DNA of 64,000 nt. It comes from Archivesica marissinica (Eukaryota; Mollusca; Bivalvia; Venerida; Vesicomyidae). Under the pieces are notes generated by a model. The model saw only the letters and a list, made by a program, of their open reading frames with translations. It was not told the DNA's origin and searched no databases. The translations under genes were made by a program, and so were the position numbers. The stretch spans positions 34,490,435 to 34,554,434 of the forward strand of contig CM026400.1 in assembly GCA_014843695.1 (NCBI GenBank), written 5' to 3'. Every line of letters begins with the position of its first letter. Position 1 is the stretch's first letter. This document shows positions 13,401-24,176 of the stretch, in pieces.

Positions 13401-13406
13401 TTACAG

Positions 13407-16400
13407 ATCCAGGCATGTTGCGGACATTGCTCAAGGTGTTAATGTCGGCGTGTGTAGTCCTCAGCACGGTAACTCGTGGACCGGAAACAGATGTCGGTAC
13501 AGTTATAGGGATCGATCTGGGGACAACGTACTCCTGGTGAGTGCTTTGTAGCATCCTACTGTTGTATTCTGTTGTTTAGGCGACCAGTCTGCATTGCTCA
13601 CTGGTGCTTACTGTGGCGTGTGTGTGTGTGTTTTACGTTTATTTATCGTCGCTACCGGTTGCCCATATGAGCGACGCCACCTGAAGAGATTAGTCATTTT
13701 ATGTTGGAGGATAGTGCATGATACAGACAGAGACTCATTCCAGAGTCTCCTCTGGTTCTTTTACGTGCACGGTGTAAAGCACCGACACGAGACCTCGGTT
13801 TAACGTCCTATCTGAAAGACTGTTAATTTTATTAGGGTCAGACCTGCGATCCCTGGATTACCAGTCCAGCGTGTTACCACTGGACTACAGATCCATCTGT
13901 GGCGACTATCCGTGTTAGAATATAAGTAGTGTTGAAGATCCTATCCTCATTGTATTGGTTTTGTTGTGAAATTACTATTTGTAAATGACCTCCTTTGTGG
14001 ATGTTTATTTGTAAAATCATCACTATGGAATGGAACTTTGTCTGGTCTTCATTTTTACTAATACAATTAAAATCTTTCAGTTGGGACTTTAAACCGAGGT
14101 CTTGTGTCGGTGCTTTACACCGTGCACGCAAGAGAACCCGAGGAGACTCTGGAATGTGTCTTTGTCTATATCAGTGCACTATCCTCCAACAATCTAAAAT
14201 GACTAATCTCTTCAGGAGGCTCATATGGACAACCGGTAGCGACGATAAATAAACGTAAAACACAGTCTTTTCCAGAACTTATTTTCCAATCCAACATCTG
14301 TTCATGTGCATTATGCTAGTATATTATGGATGATAAATATGCATATGAATGTTTTATTTTTGTATGTTGTATTTCCCTGGTTCCATTGCATAGCCTGTGT
14401 ATATCAAGGATACATGAAACCTCGGTTTATATAGTCCCACTATATCATATAATTATAGTCCCACTATCTATTAATAGTATTATGGTCAGACACGTGGTCG
14501 AAACTAGACTCACAGTCGAACGTGTTACCCGCTGGACCTGATTGCTTTCATTCCGAGTCGCAAATGGGTGCCGTAAGCCTTTTTTCTCAACCACCCAACT
14601 GAATAATGACATCAACCACGCGTTTTGACCCTAATCCAACCCTAACCCTGGGCGGAGCAAGTGATGAAGGCGTTCTTTATGCGTGGTTGATACTATATTC
14701 TGATCGGCTGGTTGAGATAAAGATTTTAAATGTGAATTTTTAGTCTTTTCCCGGGTCGTCGTAATCCTCAACCACAACTATATAATTGACATTTCATGAT
14801 GATTTTAAGTTATGGCTTTTTTGGCTGGGACGGACACAGAGCGATCACAAACTGCTGTGAAGCTAGGTTTGTGTTAAAAAAGTACCACCACATCAATGGT
14901 TGCAAAACGGGCATTTGTAACAGGTGGATTACAACATATTGTGAATTTTTAATTTAACAAAGTATTTTAAATATACGTATTTTTTTTATATAGTGTTGGC
15001 GTTTACAAGAAAGGTGGGGTAGAAATCATCCCTAATGACCAGGGTAATAGAATTACGCCGTCATACGTCGCATTCACCGAGGATGGAGAACGTCTTATTG
15101 GTGATGCCGCGAAGAATCAGCTAACGTCAAACCCACACAATACTATATTTGACGTCAAACGATTTATTGGACGCACGTGGGATGATCCTGTGGTACAGAA
15201 AGACATGAAATACTACCCGTTTAAGATCGTTAACGTGCACAACAAACCACACGTGCAGGTTCAAATCGGGTCAAGCATGAAGACGTTTTCGCCAGAAGAG
15301 ATTTCCGCCATGGTTCTCCGAGAGATGAAGAAAACCGCCGAGTCATTCCTGGGAGAAAACGTGACGCACGCGGTGGTGACAGTACCGGCGTACTTCAACG
15401 ACGCCCAGAGACGCGCCACGGAGGACGCCGGGAGAATTGCTGGCCTCAACGTAATGAGGATACTAAACGAACCGTAAGTAATACATTATAATTATAGGTA
15501 TAGTTATTAATTGTATATACATCACATTTTGTAGTCAGACAACATTTCCGTCGCTTGTATCGCCGCTGGTGCAATGGATACTGGACATTAAACTGCTTAT
15601 ACAACACAATACAACATCCATTATGGTAATGTTACATCAAGATGCAAGCCGATTATTCTCTATATACCACAGGGGCGTAGCCAGACACAGATCCACAGGG
15701 GCGTAGCCAGACCCAAATGATGTGTACGCAAATGTGGGAGCATTGAAAGTGCAACCAGGCTATGATGGGAATTTCTAGAATCTTAGGGTATCCCACCCAT
15801 CTTCCGCCCCCACCCCCATTTTTAGACTATTTAATGTCCATGCTTGTTTTATGCGATGTGTACGCAGCTTCAATTGGTGTACATGTAGATACGCGCCTGT
15901 ACCGCACTGCCGTCTTGATTATAGAGAGGGGCCTCCGTGGTCGTGTGGTTAATGTCGTTGATTTCACATCATTTGAGAACCTGTGTGCTACTGTAGCTTG
16001 CAGCAGGTATGTGGTTCTATCTGGGTGCTAGTGTAGATTCAATACCATAGCTGTGTAAAGTTAAGCATACTATTCAGTGCAGTAGATTGGTTTATAATGT
16101 ATCTAATGTTTAGCGTCTTATTCCTGTTCTCAGTTTTTAATGTGGTTGCTATCATGATATTGTATTAGCCAAGTATTTCAATAAAAACAATACATACTCG
16201 TATTTTGACGAGGATATTTTTTAATTGTTTCATGCGGATAGTTCCGTAGTTCGTTTCTCCGTAGCATATCTTAACAGCAAAGATATATATTTTTAAAAAC
16301 TTTATTTATTTTACAACGATTTTTAAGTTTTAAAGTTTTAGTTGCAAGTTTTAACAACTTATATTAATAACTCTCGTTGGCGCTGATGAAAGCGTAAATG

Positions 16401-19400
16401 TTGTCATTCGTGTGGGAGGAAACCGGAGTACCCGGAGAAACCCCACCTGTCCGATCTGGTGACCACGTACCATCTCACATACTTCCCGGTCCGAGGATCT
16501 AACCCGGGTTGCATTTGTGAGAAGAGAGCGTGCTAACCATTGCACTAATCGGACAGCCATATTAACTTGTATATATCACTTTTAGCATGTTTTATTAAAA
16601 TGTATGGCATAGGTCTATAACGGGACACTAAGTTACATACAGTGCAATACGGTCTTTCTGAACAGCCAAAGCTTTTAAAGCCCACAGGAGTCATCGGGAA
16701 AATCTTCTTTATATTTAGAACCGCCGCCGCCCTTGCTTATGGCCTTGATAAACGTAATAAAGAAGAGATGAATATTCTAGTATTTGATCTGGGAGGTGGT
16801 ACGTTTGATGTGTCATTGCTAACTATTGACAATGGCGTTTTCGAGGTCCTCGCCACTAATGGAGACACGCATCTTGGCGGTGAAGATTTCGATCAGAATG
16901 TCATGGATTACTTCATCAAAGTTGTGAAGAAGAGAACCGGACGTGACATCAGAGGAGATGCGCGCGCAATTCAAAAACTGCGCCGAGAAGTGGAGAAAGG
17001 AAAGCGCGTGTTGTCGTCGTCTCATCAGACGGTTGTCGAGGTGGAATCGCTTCACGATGGGAGTGACTTTCGAGAAACGCTTACCAGGGCAAAGTTCGAG
17101 GAACTAAATGCCGTAAGTCGTGTTACTGTTTCCTGACCATCATTCATCAAGATACCTTTTCAAACTCACTGTCATAGTTTCCAAAAGAGTTATCATACAA
17201 TCATACGACATACCTGTCAAGTCTCACGGTTTCGCCGTGAGTCTCACGCATTTTTCAGTGAAATCACGGTCTCACGGCGAGTTTCTAATTTCTCACGGAT
17301 TACAAAATAAAAAACCACTACTAATCAATATGGATACATCGTCTTGCTCAAGAAACACTCGACAGTCCAGCGTCATGTGAGGGCTCGCACTCACGACCCC
17401 GTTATCCTACGATTACTCTAACACTACCACACAGTCACCGTCCACTTGCTTTGAACAAGTGTGATAACCTCCGACCTTAAAATCAAAATATTAATGCATA
17501 TATATATCATCTTTATTTCCTCCATTTCTGAAGAGTATATAACATTCAAAAAGAAACACATAGGATATTACAAACATACAAAGGACATAAAATGATGTAA
17601 ACATAAAGACATACAAAGGACATCAACCGTATTGCAAAGATTGGAGTTTCGGAAGACATCCATTATTTTAAGCATACAAACAATATCAAACGTTATTTGA
17701 TTGCAATAGTTGTGAAAATCACTCCAGAATGCACCACAGACGATCTAAGAAAAACACAATTTCCGGGGGAGAATGCCCCCGGACCCCCTAGAAATCTCAC
17801 TCTGAACACCAACAGACCCTTGACAGGTATGATACGATACGTTTTGACATTTTAGTGCTTGAACATTGCTGACAAGTTAACAATCTTATTTTTATTAAGA
17901 TGATAGTATTTTATTCATTCGACTCTCTTCATAGCATAACACACCATATTATCCATTACATTAAAGCAGCATTGCATCGTAATAAAGAATGTTTTGGGTA
18001 AATCACACCCTCGGGTTATGTCAATCTTGAGCTGGTCATTATATTCAGAATAATGTTCTATGTTCCTGCTATATTCGATAAACTGTCGCCGAGTTGTACC
18101 TGTAACCAAGTGTAACCAACTACAAACATTTTGTCTTTCCTATTTACATTTTTAATGATTTATTTACATAGATATCAATAAATTATTTGTCCAATAACTA
18201 TGTACGCTACTTCTAAAGAATCATAGACAAAATCTGCTCATTCTATTAGGCCTACATCTTCTTGATATAAGTGGAGGGTCGTCACTAATGTTGGTCAAAC
18301 TTGTGACCCAACCCAATGTCTAGGTCCTCGCAAGGGGTTTGACATTAATGGAACATACATACATACATACATACATACATACAACCCAATTGCTTCTAAG
18401 TTATAACAGTTTCACTCGTATAATATTCGTTACATTTCATTTGTTGAACAATTATTGTGCAGTCTGTGTATATATGTAGAGTGGTGGAACCTATGATCGG
18501 CGTATTCCTATGCTCGGCGTATTTTTTCCATTTACATCCGTATTTTAAATATTTAAATAGTTTTAACCTATTTTCGCAGACAGAGGTGAAGCATGTTTCA
18601 ATAACATTCCATTGTGCGTACCGGTAGCCTAATGCAACTGTCACCTGACTGGTTCAGTAGCCGAATATAAACAGACAACTTGTTGGGAACTTTTTTCCCA
18701 CCGAATGTGTGGTTTATGAGCATTTCAGGTGGCTATCCGGATTGGGGAAAAAATGTACAAATAACCAGAAAAAAGTTTCTTATGAGTTGTAATATTGTTA
18801 GTTATTGATGATACTAAGTCAAAATAATATATTCAACAGTTACCCATGCATAAATAACAAAAAATCATATACACCGTGCATAGGTGCCCTAATGTATCTA
18901 GTTCACCATGGAAACAGGTGCCGCTGCGATAGCTGTATTTAGGCGCATGGTTACGTAATGAAGCTAACATTTTCAACAACAATTTTTTGAAAGTTGTGTT
19001 CACGATTTAAGAAAATAATAATATGCATCAAGTGCATTTAACTTTTTTTATAGGCCATGGTATGTAGGATTTACACCGAGCATAGGTTCCACCACTCTAT
19101 GTTATTTGAAAGCAATACAATATGTTTAACCAAACGTTGTTACTCTGCATAGGAGATGTTTCGTTCCACGTTATCACCCGTAGAGAAGGTTCTAAATGAT
19201 GGAGATCTAACGGTTAGCGATGTTGATGAAATCGTCCTGGTTGGCGGTTCAACGAGAATACCGAAAGTACAGCAACTTGTCAAGCAATTCTTCAAAGGGA
19301 AGGTAGTGTAAGCTTAAAATGTGAACCATAATAATAATAATGTCTTTATTAACCCATTTCATTCTGGATACCGTTCAAACGGTATTTGCAAAGAACATAG

Positions 19401-22400
19401 AGCCAGATCAACTGCCACAGAACGTGCCGTCTGATCAGGCTCTATGCTGTTTGCTATTCAGATGATCTTGCTAAGACACTTGGCTATGCAGCAAACAACA
19501 TAGATACTGATCAGCATGCAGCGTGACGCTGCGGCTGATCTGGATCTATGTTGTTTGCAAAAGCCTTTAAATATATCCAGAATGAAATGGGTTAATGGAA
19601 TGTAACACATTAATTCAGTGTATAAATAAAGCCGAATTTATTTAGTTTATACAAATTAATTTTAGCTCGATTGCGAAACAAGTTCTTTCAACTTATATTA
19701 ATCACTCTCGAGACCTCATTCCTGATGGAATCCATCGTAATGATGGAGAGAGAAGAGGCAATGTGGAATTTAAATGCCTTGCCCAAGGGCACAATCGTAA
19801 CGGCTCCAGCGGGGCTCAAATTTATTTGCAAAATGGCCTTCAGAAACAAGCTATCAGCATAACTGTAATATACATGGACGGCAGATACTTGCTGCTCAGT
19901 TAAAATTAATACAATCAGAAACAACAATACCAACAATGACAACGATAATACATAATACAACTAAAAACTCAGTTGACAAGGTGAATCCATAATATAATGG
20001 AGTTTTGTTAGTTGAGGCTCCAGGCAGGACACTAAAATAAGACATTTTATCACCTCCCACAACGTGTCGATTCCCTTTTCAATCAACCCTCCATTATAGG
20101 CACTGTCACATAGTGACGCACATAACACGTGACAACCATAACACGTGACACCCGGGCATCTTAATAACCAATCAGTACTTAACGTTGCCTTTATAGTTTT
20201 AATATACAATATCTATACACGTACATTCTATCGATATCCATCTATGCTCATTTTATAAATGTCCATAATATATCCACCCCATCTCTGTCTTAGCAGTTCA
20301 AATAATCTCCTATTGCACAATAAACGTGCATCAATCGCCACGAGTCTATAGATCTGACACGTGACATAATCTCTTATTGAATAAATTACATATGCTAATG
20401 AAGTCCCGATATTAACTTACTGCTCTCCCTGTGTCCACACCGATTTGGTACCCAGTATTATAAAATCCAACCACTACCCCCCAACAAACATTGGCTCTCC
20501 CTGTGTCCACACCGATTTGGTACCCAGTATTATAAAATCCAACCACTATCCTCCAACAATATATCACTCCCGCTCTTTATGTTATAATGAACCCAATCTA
20601 ATTAAATATTCCAGTAGTCGTTTCACTCCAGTGTATACATGCCAACCACATGAAACCGGAGTCGTTAACAACCGGAGACATCAACATATAGCCTGGGAAC
20701 AGGCGTCGATATATGTTGCCTGATCAGTCAAATAAATATATTTTAACACCGATACTATTAATTGGGCCGTATTGAGTTTCTGATCATGTCATTTTGCCAG
20801 AAGTTAAAAATCGACAGACTGGCACCCAGGCTAGTCAACATCGAACATCACTGTATTACTATTAGAAACACTTTTAAACACTTCGGAGTGCAGTCCTGCC
20901 GCTACATTGCCTAACCAAATACGAGAACCATGTTTCGCAATCGACACTTGCCATTTTATATGTGTCACTACTCAATCTTGTCCATGTCTGGCATTAATAA
21001 GCCGCATTCGGACGTATATACAGCCGTCAGCATCCCATAATAACTCAGGAAATCCCTATTAAACAGGGGATATCCTTATGTGTTCTATTTAGGCATAACA
21101 TACTCATCCACACACAAACACAGTATACAGCATATATATGCCATATGAGTATTATATCAATCTCATAGCTTGCCCAGAGCTTTGGTATATTTAAAATCGC
21201 TGGCGAATTATAGAATGGACATGTCAACTTTTTCATATAAAGAGACACGGTCTGAACGGAGCTCGAACCAGTGATGATAGGTTACTTGTATAATAAAATA
21301 TTAACTTTAATATTATTACAGGAACCAACCAGTGGGATTAATCCTGACGAGTCAGTGGCGTATGGGGCCGCCGTTCAAGCTGGTATTCTGGGTGGAGTTG
21401 ATGATGACGATATCAACCGCATGATCGTAATCAACGTTAACCCTCTAACCCTGGGGATTGAGACGGTGGGCGGGGTTATGACTAAGCTGATACACAGAAA
21501 TACGGCAATACCGACGAAAAAGTCTCAGATATTTTCAACAGCCGCCGACGATCAACCTACTGTATCCATACAAGTGTTTGAAGGTAGATAGATTCTTTAT
21601 TATCCTACAGTATAGTAGAGCTTTCATTATGTAAAATATATTAATAGCGGTAAGCGTAGTCACGTGCGTTACCTGGACTACATGTATCACAATACATAGA
21701 TTGCAAATACCACGTGGCGCCGCATTCTTGTGGGAAACACGTGCAACAAACAGTGGAACCTCAATAGTTGATCAGTATTAAAGGATTCCACTGTCTAAAC
21801 AGATTTAATTCAGACGGATCTGTAGTCCAATGGTTAACACGCTGGACTGGTAATCCAGGGATCGCAGGTTCGATCCCCCGTCTGACCCTAATAAAATTAA
21901 CAGGCTTTCAGATGGGACTTTAAATCGAGGTCTCGTGTCGGTGCTTTACACTGTGCATGTAAAAGAACCAGAGGAGACTCTGGAATGGGTCTATGTCTGT
22001 ATCATTGCACTATCCTCCACAAATCTAAAATGACTAATCTCTTCAGGAGGTGTCGCTCATATGGGCAACCGGTAGCGATGATAAATAAACGTAAAACACA
22101 CACATAAGATTCAGTGATAACATGATAACGACTAACTGTGTGTATTGTTTGTTGTAATGTATGTATCGTATGATGTAGCTCGACATAGATGCTCGTGACG
22201 TCATATGAACTCTATGTAATACAATGTACATAGTTTGCAATCGCGTGACCAGATACCACCTTACTACACATAATTCTATCAACCATCACGATAGACAACA
22301 ATAACACAGAACTGTCTATTTTAGAGGACATAGGAATATTCATAAGGTTGTAAAACAACAAATAAATTGCCTATTAAATACATAGTAAAAAGTAAAACAT

Positions 22401-23604
22401 ATAGTCTGTTCATTTATATTTCCAATTTTTCATTTCTTCTGATACTGTGAAGAGGTATTCAAATCAGCCTGAAACACATCAAGACTATTTCAAAGTTTAA
22501 GTTTCAAATAACCAGTGCTTGCCTGTGAATAACGTCAGTGTTTACACACTGTATTCCTCCGCCAAATAATACAGTATACCAACCTTCAGTTTGCAATGGC
22601 CTGAATTCTTATACATCTTTTCTACACATCAACTAGTCTGAAGTCTTCTCAAGTCACATAATTTCTCAAAAAACACAAACTATACACTGCCTGTCATGAA
22701 AATGCATTTTTACCAAAACGAAAAATTAACTGCCAAGTCCGTTTATATGCTGTTGCGAGATGACTAACAGTGGGGAGTGTTGCCCTAAGAAGAGCCGTTC
22801 AGAAAGAAAAGACCATCACGACTTGTAACCCTGGAGAGGAAGAAGATGCCTTCTCCAGTTGTCGTTTTATCGCACCGTCATTGAATAATACCATCGCACT
22901 ACAAAACAACACTCTACAACTCTACAGACACTTCACGAATAATCGATGCAGGAATATCATCACCTTAGAATGCTCGACCTCATGGTTCGCCTGCGTCGAG
23001 GGTGAATAAACGTAACTACTATTGTAATGGTTGTTTGTTGGGTTTATTTTCAGGTGAGCGAACAATGACGAAGAATAACAATATTCTTGGAAAGTTTGAT
23101 TTAAATGGAATACCATCTGCACCAAGAGGCATCCCTCAAATTGAAGTCTCGTTTGAAATCGACGTCAATGGAATATTACGAGTTAGTGCAGAAGACAAAG
23201 GCACTGGCCAGAAGAACAACATTGTGATAGAAAACAACCAAAACAGGCTGTCAGAGGAAGAAATTGAGCGGATGATTAAAGATGCTGATATATACGCAGA
23301 GGAAGATAATCTTGTGAAAGAAAAGATAGATGCTCGAAATGAATTAGAAGGTTATGTTTATTCGTTGAAAAACCAAATTAATGACTCAGAGAAATTAGGC
23401 GGGAAATTGTCGGCAGATGATAAAGTTACTATCGAGAATGCGCTAAATGATAAGGCTGATTGGCTAGATAGTAATACGAACGCAGAAACGGAAGCATATA
23501 GAGAACAGAAGAAAGACTTAGATGTTATTGTTCAACCTATAATAAAACATTTATATGATAATGTGGGTGACCATGGTAACGACGCTGAGCACCAAGAATT
23601 ATAA
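13407..23604 (+). CDS. HSPA5-like: BiP/GRP78-like ER Hsp70, whole gene span (6 coding exons)
   Basis: The product is an ATP-driven chaperone of the ER lumen that binds unfolded secretory proteins. Exons join in phase to 1959 nt, or 652 residues, close to the usual 650-660 for BiP. A hydrophobic signal peptide covers residues 1-20. The nucleotide-binding domain follows, with [11 protein letters not shown] (Cys41), [13 protein letters not shown] (Thr229) and [17 protein letters not shown]. The substrate-binding domain contains [15 protein letters not shown] (Thr520 aligns with the Fic AMPylation site of BiP). The C-terminus is HQEL, a KDEL-type retrieval signal. Oddities are in the linker: the conserved Asp is Asn420, and the second BiP cysteine is Asn422. 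ATG at 13415 is the only start giving the signal peptide. A diverged paralogue seems likelier than the only BiP gene. Cytosolic Hsp70 is excluded by both signals. Confidence 0.93.
13415..13536 (+). CDS. HSPA5-like: BiP-like coding exon 1
   Basis: Encodes residues 1-40 and two bases of codon 41: the signal peptide and the first phosphate-binding loop. The donor is CTCCTG|GTGAGT. The first bases of the next exon complete the codon as Cys, as in BiP. Confidence 0.92.
13615..13893 (-). mobile_element. tRNA-derived SINE, family A, in BiP intron
   Basis: This is a near-complete - strand copy. The head contains GATCTGTAGTCCAGTGG and GGACTGGTAATCCAGGG. The body carries the family segments, and the tail is GATAAATAAACGTAAAACAC followed by CA repeats. 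It faces the + strand copy at 14070-14265 in the same intron. Confidence 0.82.
14070..14265 (+). mobile_element. SINE family A body, head missing
   Basis: Starts at TTGGGACTTTAAACCGAGG and continues through the GAGGAGACTCTGGAATG segment to GACGATAAATAAACGTAAAA. There is no tRNA-like head, so the copy is 5' truncated. It lies about 180 bp from the inverted copy at 13615-13893. Confidence 0.8.
14573..14728. mobile_element. MITE with CTCAACCA inverted ends, copy 1
   Basis: The ends TTCTCAACCACCC and GGCTGGTTGAGATAA are inverted repeats. The interior CGTTTTGACCCTAA...GGGCGGAGCAAGTGATGAAG is nearly identical to the copy at 41563-41707. The transposon family is not identified. It lies in the intron between coding exons 1 and 2 of the BiP-like gene. 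Confidence 0.65.
14994..15473 (+). CDS. HSPA5-like: BiP-like coding exon 2
   Basis: Follows acceptor TTTATATAG and ends at donor AACC|GTAAGTA. Encodes residues 41-200 and two bases of codon 201. It covers most of NBD subdomains IA and IB, including [14 protein letters not shown] and [20 protein letters not shown]. No stop or gap against the family is visible. Confidence 0.93.
15665..15712. repeat. Tandem pair of CAGGGGCGTAGCCAGAC
   Basis: CACAGGGGCGTAGCCAGAC occurs twice, about 30 bp apart. The word resembles terminal sequences of hAT-type transposons, from general knowledge. No partner end was found, so these look like solo remnants. Confidence 0.4.
15929..16015 (+). mobile_element. SINE fragment (family E head-like)
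   Basis: GGCCTCCGTGGTCGTGTGG is followed by TTGATTTCACATCATTTGAG, paralleling the unit at 25556 (GGCCATGTGGTTAAG, TTGACTTCAAATCATTTGCC). Only the 5' portion is recognisable. Confidence 0.45.
16341..16558 (-). mobile_element. V-SINE-like element, family B, in BiP intron
   Basis: On the - strand: GGCTGTCCGATTAGTGCAAT head, box B GGGTTAGATCC (mutated), V-domain-like GGGTACTCCGGTTTCCTCC, and the tail ATAAGTTGTTAAAACTTGC. It is full length and diverged from 3011-3233. Confidence 0.8.
16719..17112 (+). CDS. HSPA5-like: BiP-like coding exon 3
   Basis: Acceptor TATATTTAG, donor ATGCC|GTAAGT. Encodes residues 201-332 (the first codon is split) and ends in phase 0. It includes the second phosphate loop with Thr229, [12 protein letters not shown] and [12 protein letters not shown] longer reading frame extends upstream but only reads intron. 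Confidence 0.93.
17209..17831. mobile_element. 623-bp non-autonomous DNA element
   Basis: The ends are CATACCTGTCAAG and CTTGACAGGTATG, perfect 13-bp inverted repeats. They are flanked by ATACGA on both sides (17203-17208 and 17832-17837), a probable 6-bp target duplication. The left subterminal part is rich in CTCACGG/CCGTGAG words. The right part has GCCCCCGGACCCCCTAG. No transposase frame is visible. Confidence 0.65.
18312..18382 (+). mobile_element. SINE family D 3' end
   Basis: GGGGTTTGACATTAATGGAA followed by CATA repeats matches the tail half of the copies at 10793 and 56634. The 5' part is missing. Confidence 0.6.
19153..19302 (+). CDS. HSPA5-like: BiP-like coding exon 4
   Basis: Acceptor CTGCATAG, donor GGGAAG|GTAGTG. 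Fifty codons (333-382), phase 0 at both ends. It contains the adenosine-binding motif [20 protein letters not shown]. The donor is weaker than the others, but reading through reaches a stop within three codons. Confidence 0.92.
19353..19591. mobile_element. 239-bp MITE with TTAA target duplication
   Basis: The terminal inverted repeats CCCATTTCATTCTGGATA and TATCCAGAATGAAATGGG are perfect over 18 bp. TTAA flanks both sides (19349-19352 and 19592-19595). TTAA specificity is typical of piggyBac and Kolobok transposons, so it may be a derivative of one. The interior contains further inverted pieces (ACATAGAGCCAGATCA versus TGATCAGGCTCTATG). It sits in the BiP intron after coding exon 4. Confidence 0.85.
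19651..19815 (-). mobile_element. SINE family C, 5'-truncated
   Basis: Shares TTTTAGCTCGATTGCGAAAC and CATTCCTGATGGAATCCATC with the copies at 2785 and 48566. It continues to GGGCACAATCGTAACGGCTC and then loses similarity before the tRNA-like head. Confidence 0.7.
20422..20565. repeat. 72-bp tandem duplication
   Basis: Two copies of a unit starting GCTCTCCCTGTGTCCACACC (20422 and 20494) are nearly identical through AAATCCAACCACTA. This is a recent intronic duplication. Confidence 0.85.
20691..20831. mobile_element. 141-bp MITE with GCCTGGG ends, TA target
   Basis: The ends are GCCTGGGAACAGGCGTCGAT and the inverted GTCGACAGACTGG...CCCAGGC-like sequence. They are flanked by TA (20689-20690 and 20832-20833). 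TA duplication suggests Tc1/mariner-type mobilisation. The same family occurs at 58900-59048 and in part at 31499-31583. Confidence 0.75.
21322..21583 (+). CDS. HSPA5-like: BiP-like coding exon 5
   Basis: Acceptor TATTACAG, donor TTTGAAG|GTAGAT. Encodes residues 383-469 plus one base. It carries the end of the NBD ([13 protein letters not shown]), an acidic GGVDDDDIN stretch, the interdomain linker and the start of the SBD ([12 protein letters not shown]). The linker reads [12 protein letters not shown], where BiP normally has LVLLDVCPLTLG. Confidence 0.93.
21811..22105 (+). mobile_element. tRNA-derived SINE, family A, full length
   Basis: The head has box A (TAGTCCAATGG) and box B (GGTTCGATCCC). 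An anticodon-like arm, CTGGACTGGTAATCCAG, has GGT in the loop, as in a tRNA-Thr. The T stem is poorly paired, so this is not a functional tRNA. The body ends GATAAATAAACGTAAAACAC. It lies in the intron before the last BiP exon. Confidence 0.85.
23054..23604 (+). CDS. HSPA5-like: BiP-like coding exon 6 (terminal)
   Basis: Acceptor TTATTTTCAG. The split Gly470 codon is completed, and 182 further codons run to TAA at 23602-23604. It encodes the beta-sandwich SBD and helical lid ([35 protein letters not shown]) and ends DAEHQEL. The open frame extends upstream into intron, so the acceptor sets the boundary. Confidence 0.93.
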
Positions 23605-23754
23605 TTTATACTATCGTTTACCATTTATTCATTAGTATTATTTGTTTGGTTTTATTTTTAAGATTGTATTGATGTTTATATAACCTTGTCCAACAACTGT
23701 ATATATGTTTATGCTATGTCCTCATTGGCTTGTTAGCCCACCGGAAATGTTGAA

Positions 23755-23760
23755 AATAAA
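23755..23760 (+). terminator. Candidate polyadenylation signal AATAAA
   Basis: AATAAA lies about 150 bp after the BiP-like stop codon and is followed by a T/G-containing stretch. It is the first canonical hexamer found downstream. Confidence 0.6.
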
Positions 23761-23931
23761 CTTGTGATAAACCTTCATTGAAATGGTGCACGGTTATAGT
23801 TTCAAAGTTTTATTTGCTTTACACCCAGAAGGTCTCAGACCCATGTGGCATACGTGTACATTTAAACAAATATGGCGACAGCAAATCACTATATCAATAT
23901 TGTAAGTATATATAGCGTGAGCCCATACTAG

Positions 23932-24176
23932 CAGATCAGTGGTCCAGTGGTTAACACGCTGGACTTGTAATCTAGGAGTCGCAGGTTCGATCCACAACTA
24001 TACCATACTAAAATTACTTGTGTATCATAGTCTTTCGGATTAGAATTTAACACCAAGGGACTGGAATTTGTAAACAAATTTGCACTATCCTCCAAAATCT
24101 GAAATCACTTATCTATTCAGGAGGCTTCGCTCATATGGGCAACCGGTAGCGACGATAAACATTAAACACACACACA
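23932..24176 (+). mobile_element. tRNA-derived SINE, family A, diverged
   Basis: The head contains GGTTAACACGCTGGACTTG and box B GGTTCGATCC. The body lacks part of the middle segment but retains CACTATCCTCCAAAATCTGA and CATATGGGCAACCGGTAGCG. It lies just 3' of the BiP-like gene. Confidence 0.75.

Noticed and set aside
14635..14650. Telomeric-type CCCTAA repeats
   Set aside because: Only two or three imperfect copies, internal to a MITE.
15762..16031. 89-codon + strand frame in a BiP intron
   Set aside because: It overlaps a SINE fragment, has no similarity I recognise, and flanking BiP exons splice in phase without it.
21811..21885. Functional tRNA-Thr gene
   Set aside because: It has boxes A and B and a GGT anticodon-like loop, but the T stem is poorly paired, and it continues into a SINE body repeated elsewhere.
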